A stretch of 64,000 bases of DNA, taken from positions 1-64,000 of the forward strand of contig JAHDCQ010000002.1 of NCBI GenBank assembly GCA_020629845.1, read 5' to 3'. Source of the stretch: Saprospiraceae bacterium (GTDB taxonomy: Bacteria > Bacteroidota > Bacteroidia > Chitinophagales > Saprospiraceae). Of the stretch, positions 34,595 to 43,461 are shown one piece after another. A program made the translations under genes and the position numbers. Each line of letters starts with the position of its first letter. The stretch's first letter is position 1. Below the pieces are notes generated by a model. That model saw only the letters and a list, made by a program, of their open reading frames with translations, was not told the origin of the DNA and made no database searches.

Positions 34595-36220
34595 ATGATA
34601 AATTTAGTAGAAACATTTTCGGAATTTAAAACCACCAAAAGTATAGATCGCCCTACGATGGTGCGCGTACTAGAGGATGTATTCCGAACATTAATAAAGA
34701 AAAAATATGGCTCGGACGAAAATTTCGATGTCATCGTAAATACAACCAAAGGGGACTTGGAATTGTGGCGTGTACGTGAAATCGTGCCAGACGGTGAGGT
34801 AACGGATGACCGTAGCCAAATCTCTATTTCGGAAGCTCTATCCATTGATGAAGATTATGAAATAGGGGAAGAATGCTATGAGCAACTTTCGCTGGCTGAT
34901 TTTGGTCGCCGTTCCATCATGGCAGCGCGCCAAACCCTGATTTCGAGAATTATGGAACTCGAAAAAGACGAAATCTTCAAGCGGTATTCTGAGCAAATAG
35001 GCACTATCATTACAGGCGAAATCCACCAGATATTGAAGCGCGAACTATTCGTGCTAGATGATGCGACGGGCAACGAAGTAGTGATGCCCCGCAACGAAAT
35101 GATTAAAGGCGATTACTTCCGCAAGGGCGACATCGTGCGTGGAATCATCAAGCGCGTGGATATGCGAAACAATAATCCAATGGTAGTGATGTCGCGTACG
35201 GATAGCACATTCCTAGAAAAGCTCCTAGAGCAAGAAGTGCCTGAAATCGAGGATGGTCTCATAGTGGTGCGTCGCATCCAACGCTTACCAGGCGAACGCG
35301 CGAAAGTAGCCGTAGAATCCTACGATGATCGCATTGATCCAGTAGGAGCATGTGTAGGGATGAAAGGTTCGCGTATTCATGGTATCGTGCGGGAATTGCG
35401 AAATGAGAACATTGATATTGTAAACTTCACCAATAACGAAGCCCTCTTCATACAACGTTCTTTAACTCCTGCCCGCGTGACCAGTATCGTATTGGCAGAT
35501 GATGAAAAACGGGCTTCTGTCTATCTAGAGCCTGACCAGGTTTCTTTGGCAATTGGGAAAGGCGGTAGCAATATCAAATTAGCAAGTCGCTTGACGGGCT
35601 TTGAAATTGATGTATTCCGCAACCAAGAAGAATACGAAATTGATGACGTAGAATTAGAAGAATTCTCGGATGAAATAGAAGATTGGATTATCGAAGAATT
35701 GAAGTCTATTGGCTGCGATACGGCGCGTAGTGTATTGGCATTGAATAAAAAAGAATTGCTACGTAGAACCGATTTAGAGGAAGAAACGATAGATGAAATT
35801 CTGAATATCCTCGAATCGGAATTTGAGGAAAATAAAGAGGATGGCGCACCTTCAAGAGGAAATTCACGCTCACAAGCTGCGTCATCGAAGCCAGCAGCAT
35901 CGAAAGAAAAAAAGGAAGTTGCAACAGATGAGGTAGCACCAGAAACTGCTGAAGTAGCAGCAGCGAAAGAAGCAGATGGAACAGAAGAACCAACTGCCGA
36001 AGTAGCTAAAGCAGAAGAAGCAGAAGCCACCCCCGCGGAGGCAGCTACTGAAACAGCAGCAAAACCAGAACAAACTGTTGCTGAAACAACGGAAGAGATA
36101 GCGACTGAAACAGCAGAAGAAGCTGTAGAGGAAACTGTTGCCGAAGCAACAGAAGAGTCGACTGCTGAGTCCGAAACAACGGAGGAAGCTGCAAATGATG
36201 CTACTACTGAAGAGGAATAA
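34595..36220 (+). CDS. nusA: Transcription factor NusA with long acidic tail
   Basis: 541 aa. Controls pausing, termination and antitermination on RNA polymerase. N-terminal domain, S1 domain and two KH domains occupy about 1-345; RIDPVGACVGMKGSRI (near 248-263) and SLAIGKGGSNIKLAS (near 315-329) are the KH signatures. A helix-hairpin-helix-like segment (about 355-410) follows. The last about 130 residues are low-complexity, rich in Glu, Ala and Thr (repeated ETAEE/EATAE units), probably disordered. infB, the usual next gene, is absent; a terminator follows and the Crp-type gene lies on the other strand. Confidence 0.93.
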   Translation: MINLVETFSEFKTTKSIDRPTMVRVLEDVFRTLIKKKYGSDENFDVIVNTTKGDLELWRVREIVPDGEVTDDRSQISISEALSIDEDYEIGEECYEQLSLADFGRRSIMAARQTLISRIMELEKDEIFKRYSEQIGTIITGEIHQILKRELFVLDDATGNEVVMPRNEMIKGDYFRKGDIVRGIIKRVDMRNNNPMVVMSRTDSTFLEKLLEQEVPEIEDGLIVVRRIQRLPGERAKVAVESYDDRIDPVGACVGMKGSRIHGIVRELRNENIDIVNFTNNEALFIQRSLTPARVTSIVLADDEKRASVYLEPDQVSLAIGKGGSNIKLASRLTGFEIDVFRNQEEYEIDDVELEEFSDEIEDWIIEELKSIGCDTARSVLALNKKELLRRTDLEEETIDEILNILESEFEENKEDGAPSRGNSRSQAASSKPAASKEKKEVATDEVAPETAEVAAAKEADGTEEPTAEVAKAEEAEATPAEAATETAAKPEQTVAETTEEIATETAEEAVEETVAEATEESTAESETTEEAANDATTEEE

Positions 36221-36272
36221 AAATTTTGGATAAATAAGTAGTCATCTTATTTTTGTCTGACTACTTAAATAC

Positions 36273-36320
36273 AAAGCGATTGCAAAGCCTGCTAGAGGTT
36301 TAGCAATCGCTTTCTTTTTT
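36273..36320 (+). terminator. Terminator of rimP-nusA
   Basis: 11-bp stem AAAGCGATTGC / GCAATCGCTTT, followed by CTTTTTT. Confidence 0.85.
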
Positions 36321-36449
36321 GTGAGAGAAGTAAGTATTTTGTAAGTGTAAAATTTTGCAAATGCCTCCAATGGAACACGTTCCATTGGGATAAGCCATTG
36401 AAAAATATAAAATTATTTTTTGCAAAAATTGTCAAAGAGCCATATTTTC

Positions 36450-36507
36450 CTCATCTCTCATCTCTCATCTCTCATCTCTCATCTCTCATCTCTCATCTCT
36501 CATCTCT
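36450..36507. repeat. Heptamer microsatellite (CATCTCT)n
   Basis: About eight tandem copies of CATCTCT, reaching the stop codon of the minus-strand Crp-type gene. Length variation here could alter the gene's 3' end or 3' UTR. Confidence 0.9.
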
Positions 36508-37054
36508 ATTTCGCACTTGCCTTAATCCGCGAAAGCGTCTCAGGAGTCATCCGAAGATAAGCCGCAATATATTTGCTTGGAATTTCCTGAAATAACTGCG
36601 GACTACGCGCAAACACCCGCTTATATCGCTCCAAAGGGGAAGCCGTGAGCAAATCTATTTCCCGCTCAAGTTGGTCACAAAGGAGTTGGTCTTTGATGCT
36701 ATTCCAAAGCCGAGCATGTAAGGCATCACTTTCCATAAATTCCAAAAAGCGACTTTTTTGCATCACGCTAATAGCACACCCCTTAATCGCCTGAATATAA
36801 AATTCCGAAGGGGTTTCTTGAATAAAAGAATCCAATGCGACCAGAAAAGAACCAGCGTAGCCAAATCGAATCGTATGTTCCTCCCATTCATCTTCTATAA
36901 AAATCCGCAAACTTCCACGCCTCACATAGTAGATATTCGTATCTACACTACCGCGCACTTTCAGGAACTCGTTGCGTTTCAGTTGCACTTCCTTATGCCA
37001 AAGTGGAGTAGGGGAGGCATCCATTTTTGCCTTTAGTACTTGTATTGGATTCAT
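36506..37054 (-). CDS. Crp/Fnr-family regulator (cyclic nucleotide-binding fold)
   Basis: 182 aa. cNMP-binding beta-roll (about 20-125; KVRGSVDTNIYYVRRGSLRI and SFLVALDSFIQETPSEFYIQ) and a short C-terminal HTH ending IAAYLRMTPETLSRI. This is the short Bacteroidota type with 180-190 residues, in which ligand binding is often not demonstrated. The start codon abuts a 96-bp palindromic element (family B), so that element occupies its promoter or leader. Probably regulated through that region. Targets unknown. Confidence 0.88.
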   Translation of the reverse strand: MNPIQVLKAKMDASPTPLWHKEVQLKRNEFLKVRGSVDTNIYYVRRGSLRIFIEDEWEEHTIRFGYAGSFLVALDSFIQETPSEFYIQAIKGCAISVMQKSRFLEFMESDALHARLWNSIKDQLLCDQLEREIDLLTASPLERYKRVFARSPQLFQEIPSKYIAAYLRMTPETLSRIKASAK

Positions 37055-37149
37055 AAGTAGTTAAGTCTATCTATTTCCCATTTTTAGCAAGTTGATTTTT
37101 TTGAAAAGCAGCCCGATAAAAATGGAAAATAGATAGACTTAACTACTTA
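37054..37149. repeat. 96-bp palindromic element, family B (copy 1)
   Basis: 33-nt arms (37054-37086 and 37117-37149), complementary except for one position, around a core holding AGTTGATTTTTTTGAA and GCAGCC. It abuts the start codon of the Crp-type gene and lies upstream of the acidic lipoprotein gene. Copy 2, same length, inverted core, is at 53311-53406. No target-site duplication is visible, so a regulatory role or old insertion are both possible. Confidence 0.8.
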
Positions 37150-37357
37150 ACGTTAAAGAAAAAGAATTTTTTTGAAAAAAAATGCCTTTCGTGCAGCGTT
37201 AAGCCTATTATTAGCAAATAATAAAAATAGAAGTCTTGTTTTAAGACACATAAACAGATTTGTATATTTATTGCTAAATGAGAAAAACAGGATGGAGATA
37301 AGGAGTTCGAAAATAAGGAATTATAAATCTCACATCTCATATCTAATTCAATAATCA

Positions 37358-39562
37358 ATGAATACATTCAAAACGTGGCTTGGTATTTTTATCCTAGCGT
37401 CCATATTCTTAAGCAGTTGTCAAAAAGACAATTTTGACCTCATAGAAGCCGAAAAAGAGGAACTAAAACCAGAAATAAACGGCTTTAATGACCTTACCAA
37501 TCGTATGTTGCCCGATGAAATGGGGGACGGCATTAAGTTGGGGTGCTTTATGATAGAAACACCCTTCGATGTAGTAGATGAGGAAGGTGTTACGCATACC
37601 ATCAACGAGAAGGAAGACCTTCTTAATCTTCGTCAAGAACGCATACGAGTCAAAGATTTTGTATACCCACTTCAAATTACGTATGAAGATGGTGAAGCAC
37701 GTGCAATTGAAGATGCCGCAGCCTTAGGTCGTGCATTCGCGGCTTGCTTGCCGGGGGGCGATTTTGATTTTGATTATTTCCCCGCTTATGCTATCAATTT
37801 TGACAATTCTTGTCTTACTATAAAGTATCCGATTACAGTAATGAAGATGGATAGTAGTGAGGTAGAAATCGAAGATGAAGCCACCTTGAGCGCGCTTTTG
37901 GCAGCCGAGGAAGATAAGGTGTTTTTCACTTTCCCAATGGAACTCTACGATGAAGAAGAGAATATCAAAACAGCCAATTCAGCAGGCGAACTAAAGCGAT
38001 TGCTACTAGAGTGCAATGAAGGCGATAGAGACTATGATGACTGGGATGGAGATTTCTCTGGTTTGCGTTGCTATGACTTAGTGTTTCCGTTAGAAGTAGT
38101 ACTTATCAATGGAGAAATAAAAGAAGTAGAAGAGCCAGAAGATTTGCGCCGCTTACTGTTTTACGGCAAAGTGAAAGAATTCGTATACCCATTGGCATTA
38201 TTAACCCAAGAAGGCGAAGAGTTTGAAGTAGCATCTAGAGAGGAACTCAAAGCCGCGCTAGAGGAATGTGAAGGCTGGCACGACCGCGATGGTGGCTGGG
38301 ATGTAGGCGTATTATTCTTCGGAGGTATGGAGTGTTTTGAGATTGCATTTCCTATTGAAGTAAAAGCCTATAATGAGCGTAGAGAAGAGCGTGATGCGAC
38401 AATTAATAATATGGAAGAATTTGCACGCTTCCTTCGCAATGAAAATATTGTACATAGCGAATTAATCTATCCTGTCACGATTGTACTTGATGAAGAAGAG
38501 CTGGTACTAGAAGATGCCGATATGCTAAAAGCTGCCTTTGAAGACTGCGAGGGCAGATGGCAAGATGAGGATAGAGATTGGGATTGGGACAGAGACCGAG
38601 ATAGAGAACATGACCGCTTTTGGGATGTAGGAGCATTACTTTTGGGAGCAGAATTTTGCTATGAAATTGTTTATCCAATAGAAATAGTGGCTTATAACCG
38701 AAATCGGGAGGAGGAAATCCTTAACATTAACAATGAAGAGGAGCTAAAACGCCTCATTCGTAGCCGCGATTTTGTATTCACTAAACTAGTATATCCAGTA
38801 ACAGTAACTGCTGAATGGGTAGATACGCCCATCGAAATAGATAATGCAGAGGCACTTTGGGGACTCCTAGAACGCTGCGGAGAACTACGCGACGATGACG
38901 ATGATGATAATGATGACAACGATGATGAAGAGGATGATGCAGGTTGGGGTTTTTTGTCCCTATACAGAGGTGCTGAACGAGAATGTTATGCTATCAATTT
39001 TCCAATAGAAGTAGTGAGCTACAACTGGCGAGGCGAGGAACGTTCCATAGAGATAGAAGATATGGAGCAATATGAGCGAGTGATTAGAAATAATGCTTTC
39101 AGAGTGGTCAAATTGATTTATCCAGTAAGCGTTCGTACAGAAGATGGCGAGTTGGAATTAGAAAGTGCTGAAATGCTAGGAAGACTCCTAGAGGGATGTA
39201 GAGGCGACCGTGATGATGACGAAGATGACCACGACGACGACGATGATGAGGATGAAGACGACGACGACGATGACGACGAGGGTGAAGATAGAGCCGAAAC
39301 CGATACAGCACTACTCTACAAAGGAGCATTGGAATGTTACACTATCAATTTCCCAATAGATGTGAAAACATATAACGAGCAGCGAGAAGAAAGTACTGTA
39401 AGCATCAACGACATGGACGAACTCGCGGCACTGCTTGAAGATGAAACAATCGTATTTAGCCGTTTGGTCTATCCAATTGATATTGTTTGGACAGAGGGCG
39501 AGCGTGAAATTCGCATTCAAGGGCCAATTATGCTATTTGGTCTGATAGAACGTTGTTTCTAG
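37358..39562 (+). CDS. Acidic lipoprotein with seven two-cysteine repeats
   Basis: 734 aa; I do not recognise the family. Lipobox FLSSC (Cys21), then seven repeats of about 70 residues, each opened and closed by one Cys: 63/130, 152/219, 238/304, 326/397, 434/507, 543/614, 660/733. Apart from Cys21 there are no other Cys. Each repeat has two similar halves: C(Y/F)xIxFPIxV...(E/D)(E/D)L..LL and LxYPVxV...GExxxxxxxxLxxLLxxC. Linkers lengthen toward the C-terminus and become Asp runs (for example DDDDDDNDDNDDEEDD near 512-527). One disulfide per repeat and calcium or cation binding by the linkers are inference. Just 31 bp before the ECF sigma gene. Confidence 0.82.
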   Translation: MNTFKTWLGIFILASIFLSSCQKDNFDLIEAEKEELKPEINGFNDLTNRMLPDEMGDGIKLGCFMIETPFDVVDEEGVTHTINEKEDLLNLRQERIRVKDFVYPLQITYEDGEARAIEDAAALGRAFAACLPGGDFDFDYFPAYAINFDNSCLTIKYPITVMKMDSSEVEIEDEATLSALLAAEEDKVFFTFPMELYDEEENIKTANSAGELKRLLLECNEGDRDYDDWDGDFSGLRCYDLVFPLEVVLINGEIKEVEEPEDLRRLLFYGKVKEFVYPLALLTQEGEEFEVASREELKAALEECEGWHDRDGGWDVGVLFFGGMECFEIAFPIEVKAYNERREERDATINNMEEFARFLRNENIVHSELIYPVTIVLDEEELVLEDADMLKAAFEDCEGRWQDEDRDWDWDRDRDREHDRFWDVGALLLGAEFCYEIVYPIEIVAYNRNREEEILNINNEEELKRLIRSRDFVFTKLVYPVTVTAEWVDTPIEIDNAEALWGLLERCGELRDDDDDDNDDNDDEEDDAGWGFLSLYRGAERECYAINFPIEVVSYNWRGEERSIEIEDMEQYERVIRNNAFRVVKLIYPVSVRTEDGELELESAEMLGRLLEGCRGDRDDDEDDHDDDDDEDEDDDDDDDEGEDRAETDTALLYKGALECYTINFPIDVKTYNEQREESTVSINDMDELAALLEDETIVFSRLVYPIDIVWTEGEREIRIQGPIMLFGLIERCF

Positions 39563-39593
39563 CTAAGGGCTAATAGCCAATCCACGATAATTA

Positions 39594-40202
39594 TTGGGAA
39601 AGGTTAAAGTCGAGCTAAGTAGGACGCATACTAATTACATATTGGAAATCAATCAGCACATAATAGAGCGATGCCAAAATAAAGACGAAGCGGCGTATAG
39701 GATGGTTTATCAGTCCTATGCGCCCTACTTGTATGCTATTGTGAAGAATTATTTCAAGGGACAGGAAGAGCGAAAAGATGTGTTGCAAGAAATATTTGCA
39801 CAAATTTTTACCTCTATCCATCGCTTTGATGCTACGAAAGGTGCTTTCAAATCGTGGATAAGTAAAATAGCCGTCAATCAATGTGCATATCACCTACGGA
39901 AGCGAAGCAAACTACATATCGTATTTTCGATAGATGAAGTAAATGAACAGGCAGAAGTAGTATTGCCACATTTAGAAGGATTAGATAAACACACCCTTGA
40001 GCAATTACTGCATCAAATGCCAGAGGGCTACCGGACTGTTTTTTTGCTGCATGTGGTAGATGGCTACAAGCATAAAGAGATTAGTGAACGATTAGGAATC
40101 AAGGAACAAAGCTCGCGCTCGCAATTGGCGCGCGCTATTAAGTGGATACGGCAGAACACACAGGTACAGCAGCAATTATTGAGCTTAATAAGTCTTAGCT
40201 AA
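39594..40202 (+). CDS. ECF-type RNA polymerase sigma factor
   Basis: About 202 aa from a TTG; no ATG is available early in the frame, and a TTG at 39641 (MEINQHIIERC) is a more usual beginning for this family. Sigma-2 region: AAYRMVYQSYAPYLYAIVKN and DVLQEIFAQIFTSIHRFD; sigma-4 region: LLHQMPEGYRTVFLLHVVDG followed by GYKHKEISERLGIKEQSSRS. It lies between an acidic lipoprotein gene (31 bp) and a membrane protein gene (1-bp overlap), and thus is likely part of a three-gene operon in which the downstream product is a candidate anti-sigma or signal transducer. Confidence 0.88.
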   Translation: MGKVKVELSRTHTNYILEINQHIIERCQNKDEAAYRMVYQSYAPYLYAIVKNYFKGQEERKDVLQEIFAQIFTSIHRFDATKGAFKSWISKIAVNQCAYHLRKRSKLHIVFSIDEVNEQAEVVLPHLEGLDKHTLEQLLHQMPEGYRTVFLLHVVDGYKHKEISERLGIKEQSSRSQLARAIKWIRQNTQVQQQLLSLISLS

Positions 40203-41569
40203 TGGAATACGATAATACACATATCCGACAGCAACTCCGCCAAGAGGAAGCCCTACCCGAAGGCTTTGCTTGGGATGATATGCGTACGGGCATACTCGCG
40301 GAGATAGATGCCTTAGAACAGGATGATGAGCCTACTATCATTCCTGCTTGGTTGTATTGGAAAGAAACTGCTGGCTTATTGGCAACAACTTTATTATTGC
40401 TTACATATTATTGCTACCAATATGCATCGAATAGTGAAATACAGCTAGAAGAATATGCTATTGTCCCAAGTGATGACCAATCTAAGAGAGAGCATACAAT
40501 AAAAACATTAGAATTAGAGGTACCAAACACTCATCTATCAGAAGTAGTAACTAAAACTACAACTACCGGGGAAGCGGATGTAGGCAAGCAACTAATGCTT
40601 GTGACGCATAAAGAGCATTTAGGTACGCAAACCATTACTCGAGATGCTTCTACGGACAAGCATATCCATCCTTCTGCTCATTCGCAGGAGGTGGATATTG
40701 TTTTTGAAAAATTGGAATCATCCGCTTCAACATCCGCTATAAAAACAAATGCTCCTCAAGCACAGTTAGATGCAAATCGCCTCCTACCAATAGTGCCAAT
40801 GCTTAGTCCTAAAGTATTGAGCTTATCCACTCAACAACAAGTTTTGCTTTTATCTTCCACTCCTAGCCAGCCATCGAAAAAAGCAGGGGAGTTTGCCTTA
40901 GCTCTTAGTGGTGGTAGTAATATTTGGACAGCTAACTATAAGAATACGGTACGTGAAGATTTGGAAGCTGTAATTTTGGGAGCTCAAGTAGGTATAGCAG
41001 CTACTTATCGCTTGCCCAAGCAGTTTTTTGCTAGTGCAGGTGTACAATGGCAGCAGTTACAAAGTCAATTTAAATACGAAAGCTCTCAATTGGCAAGCGT
41101 AGAAGAGCGCAGTGCCTTAGTACGTTTGGATATTAACCTCATTTCTAACGACACTACTTTTGTCTACATGGATACGACCATTAATGTGATAGAAACAAGA
41201 ATGGTGCGGCACGCCAATCAGCATCAAGTGTGGAATATTCCAGTAGTGTTGGGGTATGAATGGCAAACAGAACGCTTCCGTTTTGGACTCGGTGCAGGCG
41301 GCGTATTAGCGATTCAAAGCAAAGCCAATGGTCGCACATGGAATGGTACAGATATTATTGCCTACGATGAAAATACGCCCATCTATTCAACAAATTATGG
41401 CGCAGGTATCATCGCGCAAGCAAGCCTAGATTATAAGTTGAATAAGGATTTTTACATTGGGGCATCGCTGTCAAATACAAGCTGGCTGAAAAATTGGAGT
41501 ATAGAAGAGGGCGTTCAGGCAAAGCCTAATGTAACCGCTTTATCTCTTGCCGTAGGAAAGACATTTTAG
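40202..41569 (+). CDS. Membrane protein with anti-sigma-like N-terminus and beta-barrel-like C-terminus
   Basis: 455 aa. Starts within the sigma gene's stop (TAATG, 1-bp overlap). The N-terminal about 55 residues are acidic and cytoplasmic (LPEGFAWDDMRTGILAEIDA), resembling small anti-sigma domains; a single transmembrane helix follows (about 60-78), then a Ser/Thr-rich linker (about 80-225) and a C-terminal region (about 230-455) with alternating hydrophobic strands and GVQWQQLQSQFKYESSQLA-like turns that looks like an outer-membrane beta-barrel (PorT-like). Such one-TM plus barrel-like proteins after ECF sigma genes are common in Saprospiria-type genomes, and it is unclear how one chain could span both membranes. 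Confidence 0.72.
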   Translation: MEYDNTHIRQQLRQEEALPEGFAWDDMRTGILAEIDALEQDDEPTIIPAWLYWKETAGLLATTLLLLTYYCYQYASNSEIQLEEYAIVPSDDQSKREHTIKTLELEVPNTHLSEVVTKTTTTGEADVGKQLMLVTHKEHLGTQTITRDASTDKHIHPSAHSQEVDIVFEKLESSASTSAIKTNAPQAQLDANRLLPIVPMLSPKVLSLSTQQQVLLLSSTPSQPSKKAGEFALALSGGSNIWTANYKNTVREDLEAVILGAQVGIAATYRLPKQFFASAGVQWQQLQSQFKYESSQLASVEERSALVRLDINLISNDTTFVYMDTTINVIETRMVRHANQHQVWNIPVVLGYEWQTERFRFGLGAGGVLAIQSKANGRTWNGTDIIAYDENTPIYSTNYGAGIIAQASLDYKLNKDFYIGASLSNTSWLKNWSIEEGVQAKPNVTALSLAVGKTF

Positions 41570-41589
41570 TGGTAATGGCTAATTTATTT

Positions 41590-42501
41590 TTAGATTAAAA
41601 TATCTCCAAAACGCTGATTAAATCCTCGAATACCCTGCAAGCCTCCCGTATGGATAGCAAGTATGCGCGAGCCTTTGGGAAAGTAATCGTGCTGTACTAA
41701 ATCCAGAATGCCATAAAGCATTTTGCCTGTATAAATCGGCTCTAGCGGAATGCCTTGTGTTTGTTTGAAGTCATTTATAAAATCAATTAATGCAGGTTTA
41801 AATTTGGCATAGCCACCAAAATGATAGTCGGTATTAATTGTCCAATTAGTATAAGTTTGACTTAATAACGTACGGACTTCCGCTTTTAAAAAATCGCCTT
41901 TCAAAGCGGAAAACCCAAGTACTTGTGCCTTGCCCTGCAAGCCCTCTATCACGCCTGCTATAGTACCGCCTGTGCCACAAGCAAGTGCGTAATAATCAGG
42001 CTGTTCTTCTAGTTGGTGCTGCGTTTCTTTCACTATTTCCATACAACCTTTTATAGCTAAATGATTCGTGCCGCCCTCAGGGATAAAATAGAAGGGCTGC
42101 GGATAGAGCGATTGTGCTAATGCCAAGCGATCAGGTGTACGATACGTCGCTCTATCCACAAAATGGAATTGCATGCCATAGTCGTGGGCAAGTTGTAGAG
42201 TGGGGTTGAGGGGCAACACAGCTTCACCGCGTATGATACCAATAGTTTGGAAACCAAATGCTTTACCTGCTGCTGCTGTAGCTGCGATATGATTAGAAAA
42301 CGCGCCACCAAAAGTAACGAGTGTAGATAATTTTCGTGCTTTAGCTTCTGCTAGGTTGTACTTAAGTTTGCGCCATTTATTGCCAGCTATTTTAGGGTGT
42401 ATTTCGTCGTCGCGCTTTATAAAAAGCCGAATGCCTTTGGTGTCTAGCAAAGGCATTCGAATCGTTTGTATATGAGTAGGTGTCGCGGTCTTTTTAAACA
42501 T
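41590..42501 (-). CDS. PLP enzyme of the ACC deaminase/D-cysteine desulfhydrase family
   Basis: 303 aa. Fold-type II PLP enzyme. PLP-binding Lys42 in GNKWRKLKY, the phosphate-cup motif FGGAFSNHIAATAA near 64-77, and ACGTGGTIAG near 182 are intact. Family members act as 1-aminocyclopropane-1-carboxylate deaminase or D-cysteine desulfhydrase; the substrate cannot be read from sequence, and D-cysteine desulfhydrase is more common in bacteria lacking plant contact. Overlaps the upstream gene by 8 bp. Confidence 0.87.
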   Translation of the reverse strand: MFKKTATPTHIQTIRMPLLDTKGIRLFIKRDDEIHPKIAGNKWRKLKYNLAEAKARKLSTLVTFGGAFSNHIAATAAAGKAFGFQTIGIIRGEAVLPLNPTLQLAHDYGMQFHFVDRATYRTPDRLALAQSLYPQPFYFIPEGGTNHLAIKGCMEIVKETQHQLEEQPDYYALACGTGGTIAGVIEGLQGKAQVLGFSALKGDFLKAEVRTLLSQTYTNWTINTDYHFGGYAKFKPALIDFINDFKQTQGIPLEPIYTGKMLYGILDLVQHDYFPKGSRILAIHTGGLQGIRGFNQRFGDILI

Positions 42502-43099
42502 CCGTATCTTTATTACGACTTTTATATTTGTCAGATTTGCCCCAAGAGAAGCCGAATTTAAACTTCAGTTCTCCAAAAAAGCCTGATAAATTTTCATCGT
42601 TTAAAATAGTCAGTTCACTGCCTGTAACATAGCGATAGCCGCCCGTTGCACCAATTCTGAACCAGCGCAAGACATTGATTTCACCACCAACAGCAGGCTG
42701 AATAACCCAAGCACGGTCGTCAATGCTATTGAAACTGGCTTTTCCTGTGCCTGCTAATACCAAAAAGCTTGGATGAATCACCTTATGGGCAGCAGGCGTA
42801 TAGCCTAATACTAAGCCATTATAATCAAAATCTGGATTACTAAAATTATCATCGAGTGTTGGTAGGTCAATAGTCGCGCCGCCCCAACCTACGAAGAATT
42901 CTTTATTAAATTCGATGCCACCATAGCCACCTGCTACGGTTGCACTTTCCCCCTCAAAATTCGTAATACCAAGCGTCGGGCCACCCCAAGCACCAGTGAT
43001 GCGTAAGCTTGTTTTGCTTAATACGGTTTCATCGCGCTGTGCGGAAAGTGTAAGGCTGGCAAGGAGGGCAAAAATGAATACAAAAGTTAGCTTTTTCAT
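42494..43099 (-). CDS. Outer-membrane beta-barrel-like protein
   Basis: 201 aa from ATG 43099, selected because it begins a signal peptide MKKLTFVFIFALLASLTLS with cleavage after SAQ; a longer frame to 43165 adds no signal. Mature chain has beta-strand alternation with many Gly and aromatic residues (GGYGGIEFNKEFFVGWGG; FGELKFKFGFSWG), typical of an 8-strand outer-membrane barrel. Function unknown. It overlaps the PLP enzyme by 8 bp and is transcribed with it. Confidence 0.75.
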   Translation of the reverse strand: MKKLTFVFIFALLASLTLSAQRDETVLSKTSLRITGAWGGPTLGITNFEGESATVAGGYGGIEFNKEFFVGWGGATIDLPTLDDNFSNPDFDYNGLVLGYTPAAHKVIHPSFLVLAGTGKASFNSIDDRAWVIQPAVGGEINVLRWFRIGATGGYRYVTGSELTILNDENLSGFFGELKFKFGFSWGKSDKYKSRNKDTDV

Positions 43100-43420
43100 G
43101 CAGATTTTTAATTGATGAAAGCCAATATACGAGAATAGTGCAGCAGAAGCAAAATTGAGTACCACACTAACGTTTCTTTAGGAAAAATCTTAAGGTGCTT
43201 AACAGACTACGGTATGCACACCAATGGTAGATAAATCCCAAAGGGATGAAATTTTTATAGCAAACGTATTTTTGTTCTATCTCTAGCCCTGAAAGGGGCG
43301 GTATTTTTGGTCTAAATAATGCCATCCCTCTGGGATTGAACGATGATGCACATGGATATACTATAATCATGTCGTCCCGATGGGACTTTTTATACACTTG
43401 TGTGTATCCCGTAGGTGTTT
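43100..43420. repeat. Region of ATCCC...GGGAT motifs
   Basis: No gene. It contains a series of short units: AATCCCAAAGGGATGAAAT (43226 area), GCCCTGAAAGGGGCGG, CCATCCCTCTGGGATTGAA, GTCGTCCCGATGGGACTTT and GTATCCCGTAGGTGTTT. Such (A/G)TCCCNNNGGGA units in loose tandem are frequent in Bacteroidota intergenic DNA. Likely a decayed repeat cluster. Confidence 0.6.
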
Positions 43421-43423
43421 AAC

Positions 43424-43456
43424 AGACTATTGAAGCTGTCAAAACTTCAATAGTCT
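43424..43456. repeat. Hairpin repeat, family D (copy 2)
   Basis: 12-bp perfect stem AGACTATTGAAG / CTTCAATAGTCT with loop CTGTCAAAA; homologous to 34536-34574. Confidence 0.75.
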
Positions 43457-43461
43457 CATAA

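Noticed and set aside
36398-36595. Short plus-strand frame rich in SHLSSLI repeats
   Set aside because: It is a translation of the CATCTCT microsatellite and overlaps the end of the Crp-type gene.
38890-39290. Asp-codon runs (GAT/GAC repeats) as a DNA microsatellite with phase variation
   Set aside because: Codons are mixed and all units are multiples of three, so length changes would not shift the frame; kept as part of the protein description only.
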